From NCBI RefSeq assembly GCF_008831285.2, contig NC_045142.1:13408716-13472715 (forward strand): a DNA stretch of 64,000 nt, given 5' to 3'. Below are positions 1-13,400 of this stretch, in pieces. Position numbers and translations under genes: made by a program. The DNA comes from Nymphaea colorata (taxonomy: Eukaryota; Streptophyta; Magnoliopsida; Nymphaeales; Nymphaeaceae). The first letter of the stretch is position 1. The number at the start of each line of letters is the position of its first letter. Under the pieces are notes generated by a model that searched no databases, was not told where the DNA came from, and worked only from the letters and a program-made list of their open reading frames with translations.

Positions 1-1263
1 GTTGTTTACCTCTCATCTGTCTTCTAGGTCATGTTTATCTCCAAGCCTGTTTAAAATTCCTTTTTTTCTTTTCCCAAAATTTATCTTCCAAACATCCCCA
101 CCCCCCATGCAGAAAATTTCCTTCATGTGGTTTTATCTATATATCCTTACCAACCATTTACTGAGATCTATTGGTTTCTATTCTTCTGAACTGAAATCTC
201 CAAATTTCTCGTCGTTGGGTCCTCTTTCTTCTCCTTCCAAAACCCTAAGTGTGCTTTCCAAATGCTAAAATCTTAAATTTCTAAGTTAATCTCCTGTCAT
301 CTACATAAAGGTTACACCCAAAATCTCAGTTATGTTTCACGTGTTTTGGCCAAAAAATTCATGCCAAATCTGATTTGCTTTTTATTTCAGTTTTGACTCT
401 AATTCTCTGTTCTGTCTTGTGCTGCACTGGCTTAAATATATCACCTATTGTGTTACTATATAAAGGACATTTTGATAAGAAATTAGATTCAGAACTTCTT
501 CAGCACTTTGTACATGTGATCAGCCTGTGGATTTCATTCCAGGCTTAGAATTCTAGACTTCTGCTTAAAGAAAAACAGATGTCCACTTATCTGGCTTAGA
601 TGTCTATTCTTTCATGTCTTGAGTCTTGACCATTGTTGTTAGTTGGCATTGAACCTTTTTTTTTCTGTTTCTTTATTTTGTGTGTCTTGGGTCATGTCTT
701 TTCGTTTCCTTAGCCATGGATTGTTCTTTATCTTGATTTGCGTTCTCTTCAAACTTTTTGTGCAACTTGTCTATGAAAAATTTGAACTGCAAACTTCTGG
801 ACTGGGAAAAGGCACATTTCCCTTTTATTACGAAGGTTTTTTTTTTCTTTTGGGCATATGGATGATCAATACCAGCCATGCCACAATTTGTTTTGTAGGA
901 AGAAAAGGATGATGATAAAGAGGTCACTTCCATCATAATGGTCTGAAACTCAAAGAGTCAAACTTTGTTACTTGGATGAAGAGATGTTAGGCATTGGTTG
1001 TAGATATTGCCTCTACTCTCTCTTAAGAGGTTTCAGTATGCACTTTTGATGATTGGTTGGTGATTGAGTTGTCCAACAAACCCTTTTACACTTAATCACT
1101 TACTCTTAAATTTTAGGGGCAAAATGTGAATTTTGACTTTTGAAGAAAGGTTTTATGTTTGTGAAAAATACTTAAAAATAGTATGAAGAGTGTCACATGC
1201 TATCTGGTTGTAATTGTTATGAGGTTTTAGGCAAGAAAAAGGTTCCGGGTGTTTGATTTGCAG
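1..1263. other. 5' region or intron of the AMP deaminase gene, no secure exon
   Basis: AT-rich sequence without a convincing coding stretch. A possible micro-exon is 899-922 (acceptor ttgttttgtag, donor gtcact, encoding EEKDDDKE in phase 0), but nothing independent supports it. The missing N-terminal exons may lie upstream of the window. Confidence 0.4.
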
Positions 1264-1338
1264 CAATTGCCAAGATTTACAAGAAATGAGTCAAACCACC
1301 CAACTTTATGAAGATAACTCCGGAGGAACTCAACCAAG
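1264..1338 (+). CDS. Candidate upstream AMP deaminase exon with a possible 1-base frameshift
   Basis: A good acceptor (tttgatttgcag) precedes 1264 and a donor (gtcagt) follows 1338. The 3' part reads [10 protein letters not shown] in the phase that joins exon 3874, giving [19 protein letters not shown]. This matches the plant AMPD stretch that contains ITP(Q/E)E just before the conserved domain. In that frame a TGA lies at 1287-1289. The first half resembles the family only in another frame (RNESNHPT), as if one T were missing near 1304-1307. It is either a true frame break, a sequence error, or an exon that begins differently, for example at ATG 1308. Confidence 0.55.
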
Positions 1339-1377
1339 GTCAGTTCTTGCAGATCTTGAATATATATATATATATAT

Positions 1378-1416
<39 letters not shown>

Positions 1417-4400
1417 CACTAGGGGAGAGGCCAGCCTGGGTAGTGGAGTCTTAAGTACAAGAATGGTTAGGACTTAGGCCTTCAGGAGACGTTTCTCGTT
1501 GCAAATGAGGTCAACATTCACTTTCTTTGACCATGAATTATCCACTATCAATGGTGAGTGCTGCAGCTGTTGTAGCTCTATTTGTGTAGTGGTTTTTCAA
1601 GTCACTCCTCGATGGCCAAGAGGTAGTTGATGTACCATTGACTTGTATTCAAGGGCATTGGTCGTGACTGAGGCTGTTGTGAGGAGGGTTGATGCCATAA
1701 CTGAAGGTTCTGTTGAGAGTATAGAGGAGGTTTCTTGACAACCAAAATCGACCTACAAATGTTGTCAAGTGTTATCTTCTGTCTTGGTATCAAGGTTTCT
1801 ATTTGCACTCACAACCCTTTGCTGCTCAAACTAAATGCCATGTCCAACTGTAGTCCACCTATGGCTAATACTAGTTGTTTTGCTAGCGACGGGGTTGTCT
1901 ATGGCTAATACTAGTTGTTTTGCTAGCGACGGGATTGTCAAGTGTTATCAGCTGCGGCTAAGGTGTGCTGTCCTTCTCCCTCGGTGTTCACAACCATCGG
2001 CCGAGGCACCTTCTGCAGGGTTGCTGAGGTGCCCTTGGCAAGCCTTGCTGAGCGGTAGCTAGGCCTCTGGTGCTTTTGCCATTGCACACGTGTCTCTTGG
2101 CCTTGAGGTTGCTCAATGTGCTTGGCCCATGCTTGAGGGACCCGGACCTGGCCTCAACAGTTTCTCAACAGTGATTGCTGTCTCCATATAACCATCATTG
2201 TCCTCCAGATTTCAGTCTATTGGCTCGACTTGGGTGTCCTTGAGTCTTCTGTCACTTCCCCCACTCAATTCACCTGCCAATTGATGTCCAGTGTGATTCA
2301 TATATCTCTGGTTGGTGGATTCTAACCTGCTGTATGACAGTTGCTAGTTCTAAATTAATAAGGTAACTGTCCAATTACACATAGAAATATAGAATCATTA
2401 TCTATAAATTTATTCCATATCTGACTATTCCTAAATCCATCCCACATGTCAAATGTTTAGTAGATAGATAGAACTAATTATGAACCTTTTCTTAGTAGTC
2501 CATGTTCTTTAGAGCGACAGTGTGTCAATGATGTAGTATAGTTTAGTATAGACCGGATCACTGGATCTTCTTATATTCGGATCCGTTTAGGCTTATTTGT
2601 TCTTTGCTGTATTTTTGGGTTTGGATCTTTTATTTTTGTGGACCCAAGATCCTATGCGGTTCTTAGGATTAGGCCCCTTAAAAGGGCATCTTTACTTGTG
2701 ATTAGCACTAGTTGATGATTAAGAAAACCCTAATTTTCTTTTAGTATTGAATTTCCCTTGTTTTCCTGCAATTTTCCCTTTGTTTGTGTTCTTTGATGCC
2801 CTTCCCGCAGGGATTAGAGTGAGGAACTCTAATCACTGCGTCAATTAATTATAGTGATTTGATTATTTTTGAACATTGCCATTGATATTTTTTCCAGGAA
2901 TGTCTTGGGAAGGAAGCTTTTTAGTTTCTGTTCTCTTGGGGAAGTTTGGAATTAAAAGACATTTCAAAATCTAATAATGGTGGAAAAAATTATACAATTT
3001 GTGAGTTCTTTACTATTTTTCGTACAAAAATAGTAGCAAGTCTTAAGAAAATAATACAAACGAAACAAAAAATGAAAATGCACACTTATAATATGTATGA
3101 AAAAACATGGTTCTTTTAAACATGGAAAAATTGTGATATTTACACTTTATTAGTTTTAGGTTCTTTTTTTGGCAATAGAAATCTGATATTTTCAAAATAT
3201 TGTTCCTATTGGTGACTTTTCAAATCATAATGTTGTGCCATTTTGCAACCTAATAAAGGTAGATAAGTCAGATTATCCAAGGAATCTGTATTGACATTGT
3301 TGTGCTGCTTGTGCAGCTTTAGGTGCTGTTGTTTGGTTTTTGCAGTCTTATAGTTTGAGGTTCATTCAAATTTTCAAATTGCATTTCTGCGTTCAATCTT
3401 TTTTAGTAAGAAAAGTTTAAGGTGGTTTAAGGAATTCCAAGTTGGCATGACGATGGATAAGTAGTACCTATGTGGGTTGGAGAAATTTTGCTACTGGTAT
3501 AAGAGAGTTAAACATTGTTATGGTTATCTGCTTTACAAGTTCAAATTTTGTTCATTGATTAGTTTATGGCATTCTGTACACCTTTGTCACACACGTACAC
3601 ATGCAAAATCAAGGAAACACACACATATACAGATTCATGAGCGTGCACATTCCCATTACAGATAAGAGCACATATATGCATGTATTTCATATTTGGTTGT
3701 ATGATTTTCTTCTCAAGGTCGTCCTTTTCCTTCATGTTTTTGAATTTTGCTGCACTGCCTTTTTTTTGCTTAAGCATTACTTTATTTCTTAAATCAGAAG
3801 TCACAAGTTGCATTTGTTAAAATTTTCCACTTGCTGCTGTTTGATCTTGATTGTTTTCATTTGATATATTTAGAGGTTCCATCAGTGGATGAAGAGGAGG
3901 TCTACCTTTTGCTTCAAGAATGCCTTGAACTGCGTGAGCGTTATCTATTCAGAGAAGAAGTTGCTCCATGGGATAAAGAAGAGATTACAGACCCAAGCAC
4001 ACCTAAGCCAAACCCTGATCCCTTTGCATATTCGACAGAAAAGAAAACAAATGTAATTATAGTAGTCTCTCCATGTATCAGCCTCTTAATGGTTTGTTAG
4101 CACTTAGCAGTACTATAACCATTTCCCTGGACATCTTTTGCAGCATCACTTGGAAATGGTCAATGGTGTGGTTCGTGTCTATGCAAACAAAGACTGTGAG
4201 AATTTTTTCATTCTTCTTGAATAAATTCACATGCTAACATTTTTATTAGTATTTGCTATATGCTGATACCGTCTATTCAGTTTGTAGCGCACAAATCTAT
4301 ATTTGAATGCCTGTTTTTATTTTTCCAGCTAAAGATGAGTTATTCCCTGTTGCTGATGCAACAACCTTTTTTACTGATCTTCATCGAATATTACGAGTTA

Positions 4401-7400
4401 TTGCACTAGGCAATGTTCGGACCGTATGCCACAGACGGCTTGAACTACTTCAGCAGGTATGTGAAGTATTCAACAAATTATTCTTTGGTATTATTGTTAA
4501 TTCTTTTCTCTAGAATTTTACTCCCCTTATGCAAGGCCAGCACAAAGTTGTCTTGTTTGCATTTTCCAGATGAAGTATTATGTGTAAAAGATTAAAATTG
4601 ACCAGCTTATATTTGTTTTCTTTCAGAAGTTTAATCTTCACTTAATGTTGAACGCTGATAGAGAATTCCTAGCACAAAAAAGTGCACCTCATCGTGACTT
4701 TTATAATGTCCGAAAAGTTGATACCCATGTGCATCATTCAGCATGCATGAACCAGAAGCACCTTCTCAGATTCATCAAATCGAAGTTGAAGAAGGAGCCT
4801 GATGAGGTATACTCCCCTGAGGCTTTTCCAAATTATACAATATACAACATTCGATTGCTCTAAATGAACAGAAGAGTTCTTTGCCAAATAATTTTCTCAT
4901 GCATGTGTGTTCAAACTTCAAATATTACATCTACAACATATTCTTCTAGGTGGTTATATTTCGTGATGGGACATATTTGACATTACAAGAGGTGTTCGAG
5001 AGCTTGGATTTGACAGGGTACAGCTAAGATACTGGTGTTCCTATGTGCTTGTTTTTGTCTGAGAGATTTTTTCCTGAATATATTTTCTTTTCCACCACAG
5101 ATATGACCTTAACGTGGATCTGCTAGACGTACATGCTGATAAGAGTACATTTCATCGATTTGACAAGTTTAATCTTAAGTATAATCCTTGTGGCCAAAGC
5201 AGACTTAGAGAAATCTTCTTGAAGCAAGATAACCTTATTCAAGGTAAGTGCTCTTCCATGTCATGATTTTTCTTTCCATCCCTGTGCAAATTTTCAAACC
5301 TTTGGATGCTTCCAGTTCTGGGTATCTATATGTCTACCATACTCTTACCAAGCACATACATATTACATTGTTCATGCAAGCATGACTTCAGGCTTTAGAT
5401 GCAGATTGCTAGAGGAAAATAATGGTATTAGTGTCACAAATATCGTTCTGGGGTATTAAATGGAAATGTTTTTCTTTGGTAGTTTTTGACAAAGTTGTTT
5501 TTCTTGGGAAAATCTCGGGAGTTTATTTTGAAAAATCCTAAAAATTAGGTAAAAATAAAACTAATAAGAAACTGATAAGAAAACATAAAAAATATCTAGA
5601 TAAGATGATAAAAGTTGATGTTACTTTTAGACTTTTAGTAGTGATAGAAAGGAAGATAAATAGTTTAACTTTTAAACTTAAAATGTAAAAATAATGTAAA
5701 AAAGCACAATAAAAAAAAAAAACGCGCTAATTTCATTTTTGCTTTATTTTGAAAAAATCCAAAAAATAGGTTTTTTTTTTTTCAATTTAGTCATTTTTAA
5801 CGTAAATGTCTCACAAAAAAGATGAACTATTTGTGTCAGTGGATGGAACCATATATATACGTATATATTGATTGAGAGAGAGAGAGAGTTGTCTGCTCTG
5901 GCTCGTCAAAATTTTCTCAGGTTTTAACTATATGGTGTGACTTTTATCTGTCAAACCATGAAATAGACATAAAAATCATGATTTTCTTTGTCACATGTTG
6001 GATGAATTTTATAAATTAAAATTTAGACTGTTAAATTAAAAGATGGTTACTGGTCCTATCACCTATGCATTCCTTGTGTGTGTGTGTGTGTGTCTGTTTA
6101 GGGTCTCTAGGTTGCTTCAGCTATTTAATCATGTGAACTGTGTGAACCTATCTTAAGCCATTGAACAGGAAGAACTGTGTCGCTAGTATGCCCTTAAAAA
6201 AAAAAATCAATGAGTGAGGTACTTTTATGAAAGGATAGTGAGGTACTTTTATGAAAGGATAGATATATGTTGAGAAAAAGAATACAGATTTGTCTCTTTG
6301 TTGAGGACATCCCATCAATACATATATCCATTTAAAGGTAGAAGGTCGTTGAGACAATCTAGAGACCTCATTTAACTTTTTCCTAGAAAAATCTTTGGAA
6401 TTCAAGTAAACAGGAAAACATAAAAAGTTAGAAAAAATTATGAAATTATGAGTTTTTTATTAATTTTATTATGATACAAATTCAAAATGATCATTAAGAT
6501 GTTAAAAGAAACTCCCAAAAAATGAAAATATGCTAAAAATGTCTCTTTATGAAAAAAATGCAAAAATATTGCGACAAAGCACAATTATTTTTGTCTAGGC
6601 TTTTTCAAATCTTACAACTTTTTAATGTTTTCTTGTTTCCTTTCTCTCTCACTTTTAATGCACTATTTTGAGAAGAAGTGGCAATAGTTGTTGGGTTCCT
6701 TTGCCTTTCCTTAGAGTGCCGTCTTGTTTTTCTGGCTAGGTAAAAAGTCCGCGAAAATTCAATGTTTGGATTGGATTTTATAAAACTTGTATGTTTGGAT
6801 TCATAAAAAATAATTTAAGGTGAGAAGAAAACCTGGATGGCCTGTTGGATGTCATATTTCTGGATGCCATAATAGAATCTCTCTCCCTCTCTATTTTCCT
6901 CTACACCCCCCACACACAGGCACATAATAACAAACATTTTTTTTTCAGTCTTAGCAATTTCAGTGTAGGTTGGAGAGAATATGATCAGATGTACCAAAAA
7001 ATTTTGGGTGTCACTTTTCAATTGCCATAATCTGCACATCATGCTGCTTAGGATTATCACCTCCTCCTGTTAGGTTTTTTTTCTTTTTACAATTCACACC
7101 TTAGCTTTCTGGCATCATTGTCATTCTAGGATCAGTCCATTCTAACCATATTGATCCACATGTCTAAGCAACCTAAGTATGTGTGTAGTGAAATTTATTT
7201 GCCTTGGGTAGTGAAATTTATTTGCCTTGGGTGCGGGACCTGAATTTGTCGTTGCGAGGCAGGTGCTGCTGACTACATCCACCCTTCTTTACAGTTAATA
7301 AAATAAACCCTACATCACACAGTCCTCCCCTATTCATCATGCATTGGAGTTCTTGTCTGTCTCTGCCTTTGCCGATTGATGATCGGTGTAGAAATAATAG

Positions 7401-10400
7401 ACGCACAAGAAACGAAGATCGAACACAGATGTAACATGGAAAACCTTCAACTAGAGGGAAAAAACCACGGGTGAGGAGGTCTGGTGCCCACTAGCCTCCA
7501 GACTCTCTCTCTCTTAGAAAACTTCATTAACACAAGATTAGGGTTTACAATGATATAAGTATGCCCAACCCAGGACACACTGGATCGGGTCCAAACCCGG
7601 ACCCATACATCAAGATCCGTCAACACTCCCCCTCAAGTTGGACATACATATCAAACATGCCCAACTTGGATACATTTCTCTTAAATGGAGTTACATGTAA
7701 AACTTTAGTTAGAATATCAGCAGTTTGGTCTTCAGACTTGATGTATGGTAATGTTAGCTCCCTGACATCAATTCTTTCTTTGATGAAGTGACGGTCAATC
7801 TCAACATGCTTTGTTCGATCATGAAGCACTGGATTGTTAGTCAAGATAATCGCAGACTTGTTATCACAATACATCCTCATAGGTCCTTCAATCTCTATCC
7901 CAATATCAGTCAGCAAGATCTTTAACCACAACAACTCTGATACTCCAGTAGCAACTACCCTATATTCAGCCTCTGCACTTGAGCGGGAACAAACATCTTG
8001 TCTCTTGCTTCTCCAAACAACTAGATTTCCCCCCAAGTAGACGCAGTACCCTGAAGTAGATCTTCTGGTGTCAACACAGCTTGCCCAGTCTGCATCAGAA
8101 TACCCTTCAATTTCAATAGACCTTTGTTTCACATATAGAAGTCCCTTGCCAAGATTCTTCTTCAAGTAACACAAGATTCTATCTACAGCCTTCAAGTGCG
8201 CATCCGTAGGTGCATGCATAAACTGACTCATCACATTTACAACAAATGTGATATCCCCTCTAGTCAGAGTGAGGTATATCAATCTACCAACTAGACGTTG
8301 ATATCTCCCTTTAGCTTCTTCACACAAAAGTTCTCCATCCTTGCTACCGAGTTTGTGCCCAGCATCCAGAGGAGTAGAAGCTGGTCTGCATCCCAGTTTT
8401 CCTGTCTCCTTCAGTAGATCCAAGGTATACTTCTTTTGATTAAGTACAAGAGTCGTACCTGATCTGGCAATTTCAATACCAAGGAAATACTTTAGCTTTC
8501 CAAGGTCCTTGAGATCAAATTCAGCAGATAGTAAACCCTTTTAATCTTGCTATCTCTTTTTCATCATCACCTGTAACAATCATATCATCAACATAAACCA
8601 ACAGTAGAGTAACTTTACCTTCCATCCTCTTTACAAACAAGGTATGATCTCTATTTCCTTGTTTGTAGCCATGCTTCTTCATAACAAGTCTGAGACGTTC
8701 AAACCATGCTCGGGGAGACTGTTTGAGCCCATACAAAGCCTTCTCTCAAAACCCGGGGGCATAAACATATACACTTCATCTTCGAGATCTCCGTTGAGAA
8801 AGTCATTTTTATCATCGAGTTGGCACATCTCCCAACCCTTCAGCACCACTAAAGAAATAATAACTCTAACAGTCTTCATCTTCGCAATTGGCGCAAACGT
8901 CTCTAAGTAGTCGATCCCATATTTTTGACTCAACCCCTTGGCCACCGGACGTGCTTCGTACCTCTCAATGTTCTTATGTGGTTTGTACTTAATGGTGTAG
9001 ACCCACTTTGACCCAACCAAATGAGTTGCTTCAGGAATCTCTACCACTTCCCATGTCTGATTTCTGTCTAAGGCCTCCATCTCTTCCTGCATAGCATGAG
9101 TCTACTTGGAGTTACTCTGCCTCTGTAACATTCCTGGGAATCACAGCCACAGACAAAGATGATACAAAACATTTGTAGTCAGTGCTCAATTTAGAGTAAG
9201 ATACAAAGTTACCAATAGGGTGTTGGGTACATGACCTGACACCCTTTCTCAGGCAATGGGAAGATCCTCCTTTTCATTTTCTGTCTGACTTTCTCTCTCA
9301 ACGGGTTGTTTCTGAGCATGACTTGGGTCATCCAAGGAAGAAGTAGGATTAAGATTCGGAGTGGACTTCTCACCATCAATCACCTTGTCAATACAAACTC
9401 TTTTCCTAGAATACACCTGCTCAAACAAACGATTTCATTCTTTTTCTGTCTCCGTAGGACACTCTCCCTCCTTTTCCTGTTCATGTATCTCAATAGACAT
9501 CCCATCTTTTTTTCCAAGCACCTCAATAGATGGATTTTCTTCGCGCCTGTAATCCAGAAAATCTGTAAACTGAATTTCCTGACTTGGAGAATACTCTTCC
9601 TTAGACATTGACTTCTCCCCTTGAAGAGAATTCTCACCAAAATAAGAGACATGTTCCAAGAATGTGACATCATTGGTAATGTAAACTCAACCAGTGGTGG
9701 GATATAGACATTTATACCCCTTTTGAGTAGGAGAATACCCAAGAAATATTCCCTTAATTGATTTGGGGTCAAGTTTTTTCACATTTGGGCTGTGGTTATG
9801 AATGAAACATACACATCCAAAGACCCGAGGAGGGAGGTGAAAAAGGTTGGCTACTCCCTGGAAGCATGAAGTAGGGTGTACGACCATTTAGCACCCGACT
9901 AGGCATGCGATTAATCAAATAGGCACTAGTAATGACCGCATCTCCCCAATAATATTTTGGAAGATTCCTTTGGAACAATAAAGCTCTGGTGACATTAAGT
10001 AACTAACGGTTTTTCCTCTCAGCAACTCCATTTTGAGGGGGTGTATAACTACATGATGTCTCATGAATAATGCCCTTCTTCCGAAGGAATTCCTCGACAG
10101 TGAGACACATATACTCACGAGCATTATCGGACCGAAAGGTCTTGACAGACCCACCATATTGGTTTTCCACTAGGAAGATGAAAGTTTCTATAATATGAGG
10201 CACTTCGCTGTGGTCTTTCAACAGATAAACAAAAGTACACCTTGAATAGTCATCTATGAAAGTCATAAAATACTGAAAACCACCACGAGAATGAATGCCT
10301 GAGGGTCCCCACACATCAGAATGAATCAAGGAGAAAGCTTTATTAGCATGACTATTTGAAATTGGATATGAAGCTCTAACATGCTTCGTAAACTGACATA

Positions 10401-13400
10401 CATCACAAGATAACATGGAAATGTTTAAACTGGAACATAATTCAGAGAACAATTGTTTCAAAATCCCAAAAGGGAGATGACCAAGGCGTTCATGCCAATA
10501 CAAAAATAACTGACGACACTCTTCCTTCTTCTTCTCTGTCCTGCTGACTGCTGACATAAGGGCTGTGGCAACGTGTATAGGAAGCTGATACAAACCATCA
10601 GACACCAAACCAATTCCAATCTTCTTCCCTGTCACCAAGTCCTGCAAAACACAACGGTTTTCAGAAAATATAAGTTCACAGTTCAGTTCCTTGGTTATCT
10701 TGCTAACAGATAAAAGATTTAAGGGAAGATAGAGAACATGCAAGGCACCATGCACTAAAAAATTGTTCAACAAAGAAAGACTCCCTTTTCCTGCCACAGA
10801 GGTAAAGGAGCCATCGGCAAGGGACACACGTTCCTTTCCCGAGGATAGTTTGTAGTCATGAAAAAGTTTGGGGTTGCCAGTCATGTGATGAGTGGCACCG
10901 CTATCAACAATCCACTCTTCCATGCAAGAAGTACCTTGTTCACCCGAAACAGCCAGTGCCTGATTGACCTTCACTTCATCTGACGTGTCTGCCTGACCAA
11001 CATCAATCTGGTTCAAATATGCTCGCAGCTTACGAATTTGTTCTGCAGAAATAGAAACTTTACCATCACTAGGATTCGTTGCATTCGAAACAAGCTTTTT
11101 CTCACCAGAAGACCTCCCCCTTCTATTCTTCTTCTCAGGATGCAGGTCCCAACAAAAGTCCATAGTAGGACCTAGTTTTTTGCAGTGTGTACATTTATGG
11201 GAAGAACGGGCAGTTCCCATAGGGGCACGGCTAACGAATGCAGACTGTTCATTGTGAGACATGGGATCCCCCTTTCTCCCACTTATGACCAGCCTCCTTT
11301 GCTCTTCAGCTTCAACACGGGAATAAACATCTTCAATACTGAATGATTCGTCAGAGTTAAAAATCTGACTCCTTATATTTTCAAATTCATCGTTCAGTCC
11401 AGCTAAGAAAAGGAATACCCTATTCTCCCACTCCTTGCCCATATACTGCATCTAGTCTTGAGGAGAACTCCATGTAACATCAGAATGGTAGTCAAGATCC
11501 TTCCACTTAGATTTTAATGCTGCGTAGAAATCTGCGACCGAGAGATCCCCTTGTCGCAGAGCATACACGTCCTTCATTAGTTGATATACACAAATTTTTC
11601 TTTTCTTTTGACCATACATCTGTTCCAAAATAATTCACATATCCCTCGCAGTCTTCTTATGAAGAATGAGAGGTTGAATATCCGAGGACACCGAATTAAT
11701 AATCCAAGTTTTTACCTGGTTGTCCTCAAGAAACCATGTATCCCAAGCCATACTATCCACAACAGGTTCGACCTTTCTCCCATTCACATAGGCAATTCGT
11801 CCTCGACCAGCGATCCCCATAGTAATTGCAGCGGACCATCGTAGATAATTCTCCTTGGTAAGCCGAATGATGGTAACTTGAACCGGTACATTATCAACTC
11901 TCACGGTCTCAACATCAGGCTGATCGGTATTGACTGTGGAGGAGGAAGACAAGTCGGCCATGATCACCAACTACAAACGGCTGACCAACAAAGGCACACA
12001 GCAGCGGCAACTCCTGAGGACGACACACTTGGTCGGGTGACGCTGGAGCGATCAGCAGCGCTGGGAAAATCAGCAACGGCGCTGGAGCAGAACGATGGCA
12101 TAACAAGGGCACCGGCGGCAGCAAAACAAATGAAGGCAGCGACAGCAAATAGCCGCAGCGGAAGTGGCAAGGTCGGGCAGAAGGCAGCACAAGATCAGGC
12201 GGAGCCGGAGGAGCAGAGGGTCTCAGGCGGCAGCACGGGCGACCCGAAGCTCCGTTGGAAGGCGACTCCGTTGGGTGGAAGCAATGGCCGCAACACGAGA
12301 TCAGGCGGTGCCGGAGGAGCAGAGGGCAGTGGTAGACATGGGCGACGCAGAGGGTGTCAGGCGCTGCAGCCAGGCGGCGGTGGCAGCAGCAGCAGCAGCA
12401 AGTGGTTTAGGGTTGGAACTTCACAACCCTAAAAATTTTCCCAAACTCATCGGCTCTGATACCATGTAGAAATAATAGACGCACAAGAAACGAAGATCGA
12501 ACACAGATGTAACGTGGAAAACCCTCAACTAGAGGGAAAAAACCACGGGTGAGGAGGTCTGGTGCCCACTAGCCTCCAGACTCTCTCTCTCTTAGAAAAC
12601 TTCATTAACACAAGATTAGGGTTTACAATGGTATAAGTATGCCCAACCCAGGACACACTGGATCGGGTCCAGACCCGGACCCATACATCAAGATCCATCA
12701 ACAATCGGCAATGGCAAGAATGAGTTTTCTCTAGCGACCGGCAACTAGAGGCCACTCAGTGTAGAAGCCCACCTCTTTCTTCTTTTTACTTATTTCCTCC
12801 CTTTCTCTCTCTCTCTTCCCCCTTTTTGCATCTCATTTTCCCTCTTTTTTAAAGGGTGCACATCACACTCATGCCTTTTTCCTTTTTTTCTTATTTTACC
12901 CTATCATTGTCTTTAAAAACCCTTGTCCTTTTTAAAGACAACCACAGGGTTAGAAGGTATCATTTTTTAGGATGTCCTCTTTAAGAGAAAATCTTTTTTT
13001 TATTATTTTAATTTAAGGTAAACTTTACTGTTGCCTAACACAAAAATTAAATATTTAAAATAATGATAATGATTAAAGAGTCAAAAGGGAAAAACATATG
13101 TACAAGTAAGGCTGTTGTGAGGTTTGATTGTCTAATGATGGTGGATTTATCTGCCAAAAGCTGAATACTTTAGAAAAGGGAGCCTTTGGTAAGCCTGCTT
13201 TTGGGTTGGAGATCTTTGAGAATGTTATATGGCAGTTATGGAGAGGTAATTTAGCTAGCTTTAGAAAGAGAATTGGGGGAAAGGGATCTTTCACATCAAG
13301 TAAGCATAAAGAATTTGGATAGCCTTAGATTTTCCAAGGAATGGTCTGACAAACTTGCATGGAAACAGCTGAAAAGGAAACAACTACTGGTCATGATAGG

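Larger units (their letters stand above)
1339..3873 (+). other. AMP deaminase intron, 2.5 kb
   Basis: Holds a compound TA then GA microsatellite (1360-1415), a 40-bp tandem duplication at 1860, and an LTR-like promoter-rich segment near 2500-2850 (gatccg/ggatct words, TTAAAAGGGC, AAACCCTAA). No recognisable coding sequence. Confidence 0.6.
7387..12703 (-). mobile_element. Copia-1: full-length Ty1/copia LTR retrotransposon, 5317 bp, decayed coding
   Basis: Two 239-bp LTRs (TG..CA) are flanked by the perfect target duplication ATCGG (7382-7386 and 12704-12708). The coding strand is minus, shown by the tRNA-Met primer site beside the right LTR and the polypurine tract beside the left. Domain order on the minus strand is gag, zinc knuckle, protease, integrase, reverse transcriptase, RNase H, which is the Copia order. 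The LTRs differ at five sites, all transitions (about 98% identity). Stops and frameshifts break the polyprotein. Short LTRs and the RT/RNase H text suggest an Ale/Retrofit-like lineage, which is an inference. It sits antisense in the 10.3 kb AMP deaminase intron. Confidence 0.97.

Noticed and set aside
11878-12432. 184-codon + frame at the Copia-1 leader
   Set aside because: Antisense leader sequence between primer site and gag; low-complexity Gly/Ala/Ser product.
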